Of a stretch of 64,000 nucleotides of DNA, positions 57,704 to 64,000 are shown in pieces. Position numbers and translations under genes: made by a program. Position 1 is the stretch's first letter, and each line of letters begins with the position of its first letter. Source of the DNA: Kofleriaceae bacterium (lineage in GTDB: Bacteria; Myxococcota_A; Polyangia; Haliangiales; Haliangiaceae); NCBI GenBank assembly GCA_018057825.1, contig JAGPCY010000009.1:1-64000 (forward strand). Reading direction: 5' to 3'. The notes under the pieces were generated by a model. That model worked only from the letters and a program-made list of their open reading frames with translations, did no database searches and was not told the origin of the DNA.

Positions 57704-60700
57704 TCAGCGCAGGTCGGCGCACACCCGGAAGCCGATCAACGGGCTGCGGGTGGCGCGCTCGACGATGAAGCGGTTGTCGGCGCGCAGGGTGAACTCGTTC
57801 GTGTACCAGCTCCCGCCGCGCAGGACCGCCAGCGACGGGTCGTCGTAGCCGGTCGTGATCTCCCAGACGTTGCCGCTCAGATCGGCGACGCCGAAGACGC
57901 TGTCCGAGGCGGGATGGCTGCCGACCTCGTCGGGGCCAAAGGCCTCGGGCGCACGGCCGTAGGTCGCGTCGTGGTTGGCGTCGTCGACGGCCAGGACGTC
58001 GCCGTGGGGGAAGCGGCGGGCGTCGGCGCCCCGGGCCGCGCGCTCCCACTCGCGCGCGGTGCATAGACGCGCCCCGGGCACGCGCCCGGTCGCGCGCAGC
58101 CATCCCAGGTAGGCCTCGGCGTCGTCGACCGAGATCCCGGTGACCGGGAAGCGCTCCCATCGCTGGGTCGCGCGCCGCGCGCGGCTCGGGTAGGTGACCG
58201 GCGCCCCGAGCCGGGCCCGGTGCTCGATCGCGCCGCGCCGCAGCACGAAGACGTCGACGCCATCGGGGTCGACCGCGAGGGTCAAGACGCCGACCGCCTC
58301 CTCGCCGTGGGGGCGGCGCGGGCCCTGCGCCTCCGGCGGCAGCGAGGCGAGGAACTCGCGCCACTGCGCGAAGGTGGTCTCGTGGCGGGCGATCCAGAAC
58401 CCCGGCAGCTCGACCTCGTTGGCCGGCTGCGCGGAGCCGGCCAGGCGGATCGGCTCGGGCTCGGTGCTGCCGTAGCGGAAGGTGCCGGCCGGGACGTAGG
58501 CGAAGCCGACGGGCTGCGCGGTCAGCGGGGGCAGGGTCAGCGCCAGCGCCGGGGCACCGCCGCGCGGGATCGCGATCGGCGCGTGGACCACGACCCGCCC
58601 GGGAGCCTGGGCGGTCGCGACGCAGGTGCCGGGCGGGACCAGGGCGCGGTGCTCACCGCGCGCGCGCTCGACCACCGCGATCGGGGCGGCGGCGGTCGCC
58701 GGCGACCGCGTGCACGCCAGCTCAACCGCCGCCGGCGGCGAGGTCGCGATCGTGAGCCCGACCGGGGCCGACCACCGCGCCGCCAGGTCCGCGTCGTAGG
58801 CGGCGGCGCGCGTCGCCAGCTCGTCGGCGCCGACCTCGTCGTAGTAGCGCTCGGCGAGGGCGGCGTGGGCCAGGAGGACCTCGGCCAGGCGGCGTCGCAC
58901 GGCGCGGCGCGGGGCGATCAGCAGCGCCGCCTCGAGGGCGGTGGCCTGGGCGCGATAGCCGGCGCGGACCGCGGCGACGTGGGCGTCGACCTCGGCCCAG
59001 ACGGCGTTGCCCTCGACCTCCTCGTCGCGCTGGTAGTGCGCCAGCGCGGTGGTGCGGGCCACGGCCAGCGCGGCCTCGCGTCGCGTCAGCTCGGCGGCGA
59101 CGCGATCGGCCTCGGCGATCCGCGTCGCGATCGCGCGCGCCTGGGCCCGGCGGTTGAGGGCGCGCGTCCCGAGCGCCGCCGCGGCGATCGCGGCGATCGC
59201 CACGGTCGCGGCGCCACCGACGACGGCCCGGCGTCGTCGCACGGCCCGCTGCGAGGCCGCGACCAGGGCGCGCTCGCGCGGGGCCAGGCCGTCGACCGCG
59301 GTCGCTTCGGCCAGCGGACGCCCGGTCAGGAGCCCGTCCTGGCCGCGGCCCAGGCGCTCCCACTCGGCGGCGGCCGCCGTCAGGCGCTGGCGGCGCGCGC
59401 GCTGGCCGCGGTCGTCGGCCAGCCAGTCGGCCAGCGTGGCCCAGTGGACGATCAGCGCGTCGTGGGACAGGGCGTAGCTCGGCCCGGTCGCCCCGTCGCG
59501 CGCCACCACCAGCCGTCCGGCGACCAGCGCGTCGAGGGCGCGCCGGGCCATCGACGCGCCGAGCGGCAGCGCCGCCTCTTCGCGGCTCGCCGCCGTGCCG
59601 TCGACGGTGATCAGCGCGGTCAGGAGCGCGCGGGCGGCGACGCGGGCCGGCGGTGGTAGCGCGGTGATCACGCCATCGGCGTGGCGGGCCAGCGCCCCGG
59701 CGACCCCGCCGATCGCGGCGACGTCGTCGTCGGTGAACTCGGCCTGCGCCGGGCGGCGCGCCTGCCACAGCCGGGTCAACGCGAACTGCAGGAGCGGCAG
59801 CCCACCCGCGCCGCGGCTGTCGTCGACCAGGGCGTCGACCGCCGCCGCGGTGAACCCGACCCCGGCGCGCAGGGCCGGCCCGACGATCGCCTCGCGGCGC
59901 GCGTCGTCGTCGAGGGGCCCCAGGAGGTGGAGGCCGCGCGCGACCAGGGCCGCCAGCCCGGGCACCGCGGCCAGGCGCGAGACGAAGTCGCCGCGCACCG
60001 CCGCGACCACGCGCAGGCCGGGGTGGGCGATCACGGCGTCGGCCAGCGCGCCCGCCAGGGCCGCCGCGCCCGCGGGAGGGCTCTGGGTGATCAGCTCCTC
60101 GGCTTGATCGAGCACGACGAGCAGGCCGCGCTCGCCGGCCACCGCGGCCGCCAGCGCCTCGGGCAGCGGACGATCGTCGGCCAGCGCTCGCGCGGCCGCC
60201 GCCAAGGGGTCACTCCCCGGGCGCACCGCCACCGCGCGCCATCGCCGCGCGCCGCCCAGCTCGCCGGCCTCGATCGCCGGCGCGACCCCGGCGTGGAGCA
60301 GCGAGGACTTGCCGACGCCGGAGTCGCCGACCACGACGACCGCGGGCTCGGCGCGCAGGCGATCGACCACCGCCGCGACGTCGGCGCCGCGGCCGAAGAA
60401 CCAGGCGCGATCGTCGGCGGCGAAGGCCGCCAGCCCGCGGTACGGGTTGCCGAGCTGCGCCGGGCTCGCCGCCGTCGAGGCCGACAGCGCCTGGGCCAGG
60501 GCGTCGGCGCTCGCCGGGCGCGCCGCGGGATCGCGAGCCAGTGCCCACTCGATGATCGCCGCCAGGGCCGGAGCGCAGGACGGGGCCAGCTCGCGGACGC
60601 GCGGCGGGGGATCGTGCTCGGCGTTTCGGCGCAGTCCGTCGAGGTCGGTGGCGGGGTGGACCGGGCGACCGGTGGCCAGCTCGAACAGCACCGCGCCGAC

Positions 60701-61477
60701 CGCCCACAGATCGCTGCGCTCGGTGGCCGGCTCGCCGCGCCATTGCTCCGGCGCGAGATAGCGCGGCGTGCCGAGGAGGGCGCCGGGCCGGGTCAGCGAA
60801 CCGTCGAGCGGGGCGCCCGGTGGCGCGACGTCGGCCTGCACCGCGGCGGCCTGGGTCGGGACCGCGGGCGCGGCGAGCCTGGGCGCGGCGAGAGGCTCGA
60901 GGTCGGCGGTGGCGTCGTCGGGATCGAAGGTCGGGGCGAGGGTGGGAGCGTGGGCCGCGGTCGACGCCGGCGCGGGCGCGTCGGCGGGAGCGGTCGTCGC
61001 GCGCGCCAGCGGCCGCAGCTTGGCCAGGCCGAAGTCGAGGAGCTTGGCGGTGCCGTCGTCGGCGAGGAGCACGTTGCCCGGCTTGAGGTCGCGGTGGAGG
61101 ACGCCGCGGCGATGGGCGGCGGCCAGCCCGCGCGCGACGTCGAGGCCGATGCGCCGCACCTGGTCGTCCGGCAGCGGCCCCGGCACGCGGTCGAGGCTGC
61201 GCCCCGGGACGAACTCCTGGACCAGGAACGGTCGACCATCGCGGGTCTCACCGGCGCGATACACCGCGACCACGTTGGGGTGGTGGAGCCGCGCGATCGC
61301 GCGTGCCTCGATGAGGAAGCGCTCCCGCGTGGCCGCGGTCGGCGCGCCGTGCGCGATGAACTTGATCGCGACCGGCCGGGCCAGCACGGGATCGTCGCCG
61401 ACCATCACCAGGCCCATGCCGCCGCGCCCGAGCGGTCGCAGGTGCTGGTACTCGGCGAGCTGATCGTCGTCGATCAC
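57704..61477 (-). CDS. Ser/Thr kinase - nSTAND ATPase - formylglycine-enzyme-like fusion protein
   Basis: A 1257-residue multi-domain signalling protein. Kinase: VAIKF (Lys39), HRDLKPGN (128-135), DFG (148-150), APE (242-244); about 75 low-complexity residues are inserted in the activation segment between DFG and APE. Residues 343-740 are an nSTAND1-type NTPase (NPYRGLAAF, Walker [10 protein letters not shown], Walker [12 protein letters not shown]). One membrane helix (751-771) and a helical region (780-905) follow. Residues 993-1257 are an FGE-sulfatase/SUMF1-type domain ([54 protein letters not shown]). The GTG start shares GTGA with the FHA-sigma54 gene. Confidence 0.9.
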   Translation of the reverse strand: MIDDDQLAEYQHLRPLGRGGMGLVMVGDDPVLARPVAIKFIAHGAPTAATRERFLIEARAIARLHHPNVVAVYRAGETRDGRPFLVQEFVPGRSLDRVPGPLPDDQVRRIGLDVARGLAAAHRRGVLHRDLKPGNVLLADDGTAKLLDFGLAKLRPLARATTAPADAPAPASTAAHAPTLAPTFDPDDATADLEPLAAPRLAAPAVPTQAAAVQADVAPPGAPLDGSLTRPGALLGTPRYLAPEQWRGEPATERSDLWAVGAVLFELATGRPVHPATDLDGLRRNAEHDPPPRVRELAPSCAPALAAIIEWALARDPAARPASADALAQALSASTAASPAQLGNPYRGLAAFAADDRAWFFGRGADVAAVVDRLRAEPAVVVVGDSGVGKSSLLHAGVAPAIEAGELGGARRWRAVAVRPGSDPLAAAARALADDRPLPEALAAAVAGERGLLVVLDQAEELITQSPPAGAAALAGALADAVIAHPGLRVVAAVRGDFVSRLAAVPGLAALVARGLHLLGPLDDDARREAIVGPALRAGVGFTAAAVDALVDDSRGAGGLPLLQFALTRLWQARRPAQAEFTDDDVAAIGGVAGALARHADGVITALPPPARVAARALLTALITVDGTAASREEAALPLGASMARRALDALVAGRLVVARDGATGPSYALSHDALIVHWATLADWLADDRGQRARRQRLTAAAAEWERLGRGQDGLLTGRPLAEATAVDGLAPRERALVAASQRAVRRRRAVVGGAATVAIAAIAAAALGTRALNRRAQARAIATRIAEADRVAAELTRREAALAVARTTALAHYQRDEEVEGNAVWAEVDAHVAAVRAGYRAQATALEAALLIAPRRAVRRRLAEVLLAHAALAERYYDEVGADELATRAAAYDADLAARWSAPVGLTIATSPPAAVELACTRSPATAAAPIAVVERARGEHRALVPPGTCVATAQAPGRVVVHAPIAIPRGGAPALALTLPPLTAQPVGFAYVPAGTFRYGSTEPEPIRLAGSAQPANEVELPGFWIARHETTFAQWREFLASLPPEAQGPRRPHGEEAVGVLTLAVDPDGVDVFVLRRGAIEHRARLGAPVTYPSRARRATQRWERFPVTGISVDDAEAYLGWLRATGRVPGARLCTAREWERAARGADARRFPHGDVLAVDDANHDATYGRAPEAFGPDEVGSHPASDSVFGVADLSGNVWEITTGYDDPSLAVLRGGSWYTNEFTLRADNRFIVERATRSPLIGFRVCADLR

Positions 61478-63312
61478 CCCGGCCTCGCCTCCCAGTCGCG
61501 CGCCTGCAACCCGAAGCGCTTGAACTTGGTCACGAACGTGCGCAGCGGCATGCCGATCAGCGCCGCGGCCTTGTTGCGCACGCCGCCGCACGCCGCCAGC
61601 GCCTGGATCATCCGGGTCCGCTCGAGCTCGGCGACCTCGTCGTCGATCGGTCGGAACCGCGTCGGCGCTCCGACGCTGGCGGGCCCAGACGCAGCGGCGT
61701 CGACGTCGGCGGCCAACTCCGCTGCGGTCGCCTCGCCGCCTAGCCCCGCGAGGTCTTCGGGCAGGTGCCACAGCTCGACCGTCGAGGCCTCGCCGGCGGC
61801 CGCGACCGCGTAGGCCATCACGTTCTTCAGCTCGCGCACGTTGCCCGGCCAGCGGTGGGCGTACAGCGCGCGCACCACCTCGGTCGACAGGGTCATCGGC
61901 TCCCGCACGGCCCGGGCGCAGGCCGCCGCCAACAGGTGCTCGGCCAGGAGCACCAGCTCGCGCCGGCGATCGCGCAGCGGCGGCACCACGACGCGGGCGG
62001 CGTTCAGGCGGAACAACAGATCTTGGCGGAACCGCCCGGCCGCCACCTCGAGGGCGAGATCGCGGTGAGTGGCGGCGACCAGGCGGATGTCGATCGGCCG
62101 CTCGCGGTGATCGCCCAGGCGCGTGATCGTTCCGACCTCGAGGGCGCGCAGGAGCTTGGCCTGGATCGTCGGCGACAGGTCGGCGATCTCGTCGAGGAAG
62201 ACGGTGCCGCCCGAGGCCGACTCGAGGAGGCCGAGGCGCTGGTTGGCGCCGGTGAAGGCGCCCCGCTCGTGGCCGAACAGCTCGGCGTCGGCTAGCGAGT
62301 CGGGCAGCGCCGCGCAGTTGATCGACACGAGCGGGCCGCGCGCGCGGGTCGAGCCGTGATGGATCGCGGCCGCCGCCAGCTCCTTGCCGCTGCCGGTCTC
62401 GCCGTGGATCAAGACCGGCAGCTCGCTCCGGGCCAGACGACGGATGAGCTCGTACAGTCGGCGCATCGCCGGGTCGGCGACCACCACGGTCTTGTCGCCG
62501 AACCCCAAGCGCAAGACGTCGACGTCGGCGGCGGTGACCTCGCCGGTCGTGGCGGCCAGGGCTGCGGCCCGGGCGGCGCCGAGCAAGGTGTCGAGGTCGC
62601 AGCCGTCGCGCGGCGCCACCGCCACGCCAGCGCGATCGCCCGCGACCGCCGCGAGCAGCGCGCGCGCCGTGGCCTGGGCCGCGCCGCCGTCGAGCTCGGG
62701 CAGGATCGCGACCACCTCGTGATCGGCCAGGGCCGCGGCGGCGTCGATCGGGCGGAGGTGCGCGGCCAGGGTCGCGGCCAGGCGGCCGCGATCGATGGCG
62801 GCGGCGGCGCGGATCGCGATCACGGCGACGGTGCGGCCGTAGCGCAGCGTGCGGTCGAGCTCGATCTCCAGCCGGGTCGACAGCTCGGCCGGCTCGACCA
62901 CGGTCCGCACGCCGATCGCGCGGGCGCTGCGGTGGACCACCAGGACCGCGCCGCCCAGGGTCACGACGTCGCCCGACAGCAGGCGCCGCGGGCGCGCGAT
63001 CCGCTCGCCGTTGACGAAGGTGCCGTGGCGGCTGTCGAGGTCCGTGACCCGGACGCCGTCGGCGAGCGCGCTGATCACCGCGTGGCGGCGCGACACCTGG
63101 GGATCGCTCAGGCGGACGCCGCACTCGGGATCGCGGCCGATGGCCAGCTCGCCGTGGGTCGGCAACGGGATCGTGCTCGAGCTACCGTCTTCGATGCACA
63201 GCAGATAGCCGGGGCCGAGCTCGACGGTCGCGCCCTCGTGGTGGGTGCGGGTCGGCGGCGCGGGGGCGGACGGCGGGGGGGACTCCGGCATGGTGTCGGA
63301 CAAGTCGATCAC
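61474..63312 (-). CDS. FHA-domain sigma54-dependent transcriptional activator
   Basis: A 612-residue enhancer-binding protein. An FHA domain (about 55-125: [34 protein letters not shown]) replaces the receiver domain and would read phosphothreonine. Residues 285-510 are the AAA+ domain: Walker A GETGSGKE (304-311), GAFTGA (351-356), Walker B VFLDEIAD (371-378), and arginine motif [11 protein letters not shown] Fis-type helix-turn-helix (about 570-605: [20 protein letters not shown]) ends the protein. GTG 63312 or ATG 63291 may be the start. The neighbouring kinase is its likely partner. Confidence 0.92.
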   Translation of the reverse strand: MIDLSDTMPESPPPSAPAPPTRTHHEGATVELGPGYLLCIEDGSSSTIPLPTHGELAIGRDPECGVRLSDPQVSRRHAVISALADGVRVTDLDSRHGTFVNGERIARPRRLLSGDVVTLGGAVLVVHRSARAIGVRTVVEPAELSTRLEIELDRTLRYGRTVAVIAIRAAAAIDRGRLAATLAAHLRPIDAAAALADHEVVAILPELDGGAAQATARALLAAVAGDRAGVAVAPRDGCDLDTLLGAARAAALAATTGEVTAADVDVLRLGFGDKTVVVADPAMRRLYELIRRLARSELPVLIHGETGSGKELAAAAIHHGSTRARGPLVSINCAALPDSLADAELFGHERGAFTGANQRLGLLESASGGTVFLDEIADLSPTIQAKLLRALEVGTITRLGDHRERPIDIRLVAATHRDLALEVAAGRFRQDLLFRLNAARVVVPPLRDRRRELVLLAEHLLAAACARAVREPMTLSTEVVRALYAHRWPGNVRELKNVMAYAVAAAGEASTVELWHLPEDLAGLGGEATAAELAADVDAAASGPASVGAPTRFRPIDDEVAELERTRMIQALAACGGVRNKAAALIGMPLRTFVTKFKRFGLQARDWEARPG

Positions 63313-63417
63313 GCCTGCCCGGTGAGCAAGCAGTGTACCAACGAGGCGACCCGCCCGGGGGCCGTGCTCGGCGCCGACCGCGGCGACCCGATCGGATGGC
63401 GGTCTACGGCGCGGCGG

Positions 63418-64000
63418 TCACGGCGCGGCGGTGGCCTGGGAGGCCCGGCCGGTCGCCATCGCGTCGACGGTGGCCAGCAGGGTCAGCCGGTCGACCGGCT
63501 TGGCCAGGTGGCGGACCTCGGGGCGCGACAGGAACGCCGCGGCGCTCGGGTTGACCGCGCCGCCGGTGATGAACAGCAACCGCGACGCGACGTCGGGGGC
63601 CTCGGCGGCGAGGGCCTCGTAGAGCTCGATCCCCGTCATGCCGGGCATCATCAGGTCGCACAGGACGACGTCGACCTCACGGTGCGCGCGCAGGTGGGCC
63701 AAGGCGGCCCGGGCGTCGGCGAAGACGGTCACGTCGGAGCTGGCCAGGATCCGGCCCAGGGCGCGCGCGACCGCGGGCTCGTCGTCGACGATCACGAGCC
63801 GTCGCCGAGCCGGGGGCGGCGATGGCGTCCCGGTGGGCGGGGGTGCCGCTGCGGCGTCGGCGGTCGGGGCGGTCGGCGCGATCGGTGCGATCGGTTCGAT
63901 CGGTTCGCTCGGTTCGACCGAAGCCTTCGATGCGATCGGTTCGGTCGGCGCGATCGGTGCGATCGGTGCGATCGGTGCGGTCGGTTCGGTCGGCGCTGCG
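63418..64000 (-). CDS. Receiver domain at the C-terminus of a larger protein, 5' truncated by the window edge
   Basis: Residues after LVIVDDEP form a complete response-regulator receiver: acidic pair in VDDE, phospho-acceptor Asp in LCDLMMPGM, Thr in LFITGG and Lys in LAKPVD. A GTG at 63795 could start a 125-residue single-domain protein. However, the frame stays open beyond it to the edge as a Pro/Ala/Thr-rich linker with API/APT/EPI repeats. So the receiver is more likely the end of a hybrid histidine kinase or similar protein. Confidence 0.75.
   Translation of the reverse strand, partial: AAPTEPTAPIAPIAPIAPTEPIASKASVEPSEPIEPIAPIAPTAPTADAAAAPPPTGTPSPPPARRRLVIVDDEPAVARALGRILASSDVTVFADARAALAHLRAHREVDVVLCDLMMPGMTGIELYEALAAEAPDVASRLLFITGGAVNPSAAAFLSRPEVRHLAKPVDRLTLLATVDAMATGRASQATAAP
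63860..63996. repeat. 9-bp coding repeat in the interdomain linker
   Basis: GCGATCGGT and related 9-mers repeat, encoding Ala-Pro-Ile/Glu-Pro-Ile units on the minus strand in the linker before the receiver domain. In-frame (three codons per unit). Confidence 0.75.

Noticed and set aside
57704-63124. An 1806-residue frame extending the kinase into the FHA-sigma54 region
   Set aside because: The extra N-terminus is out of frame with the complete FHA-sigma54 gene and is Arg/Pro-rich. The kinase motif begins right after GTG 61477.

Overview
The window is very GC-rich, densely coded DNA from a Gram-negative predator-type bacterium. It is most likely a member of the Myxococcota (Haliangiales/Kofleriaceae-like). 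The evidence is family content rather than a marker gene: a DUF2378/TIGR02265-type protein, a DUF4388 protein, an FHA-sigma54 activator overlapping a Ser/Thr kinase with a formylglycine-enzyme-like tail, a PilT-type ATPase, and many lipoproteins with lamin-tail, VCBS, ADYC or LamG-like modules. No rRNA, tRNA, CRISPR array, insertion sequence or prophage was seen.

Layout. 1-3,700: a truncated four-helix-bundle gene, a long hexanucleotide tract, a PAP2 phosphatase, two hotdog thioesterases and Hsp20. 3,700-10,200: a PilT-like ATPase, a hydrolase, an outer-membrane barrel, a WYL regulator pair and a secreted metzincin. 10,200-18,000: a minus-strand series with OppD, OppF, a large DUF4388/TPR protein, a membrane protein, a LeuA-like synthase, a small conserved protein and SerC. 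18,000-23,400: a Gly-rich RRM protein, a lipoprotein, HupE/UreJ, Hsp33 and an SGNH hydrolase. 23,660-26,083: an 807-residue protein combining DUF4157, lytic transglycosylase, peptidoglycan-binding and M15-type peptidase domains. 26,400-34,250: a DUF2378 protein, an acyl-CoA carboxylase subunit, PlsC, a HEAT-like protein, a TPR lipoprotein and an FAD oxidoreductase. 34,327-40,459: a tight operon of lamin-tail lipoproteins, two thermonuclease lipoproteins and an outer-membrane barrel with a ComEA-like helix-hairpin-helix. 40,690-57,520: surface lipoproteins, a dioxygenase, a VWA protein, a patatin, a phosphoesterase, an ABC exporter, an M1 peptidase and an ADYC protein. 57,700-64,000: the kinase-STAND-FGE protein, its FHA-sigma54 neighbour, and a receiver domain whose gene runs off the right edge.

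Three things stand out. First, the operon at 34,327-40,459 looks like an envelope system for binding and cutting DNA. Second, the DUF4157 protein looks like an exported wall-degrading effector and sits behind an ECF-sigma-like promoter. Third, six imperfect CTCGGN hexanucleotide tracts, stop-free in all six frames, lie mostly at gene 3' ends; one is translated inside the signal region of a lipoprotein. In addition, about twenty first-of-operon genes carry a -10-like TAnnnT hexamer ending 6-9 nt before the start codon. This suggests that leaderless or near-leaderless transcription is common here, and it helped choose start codons.
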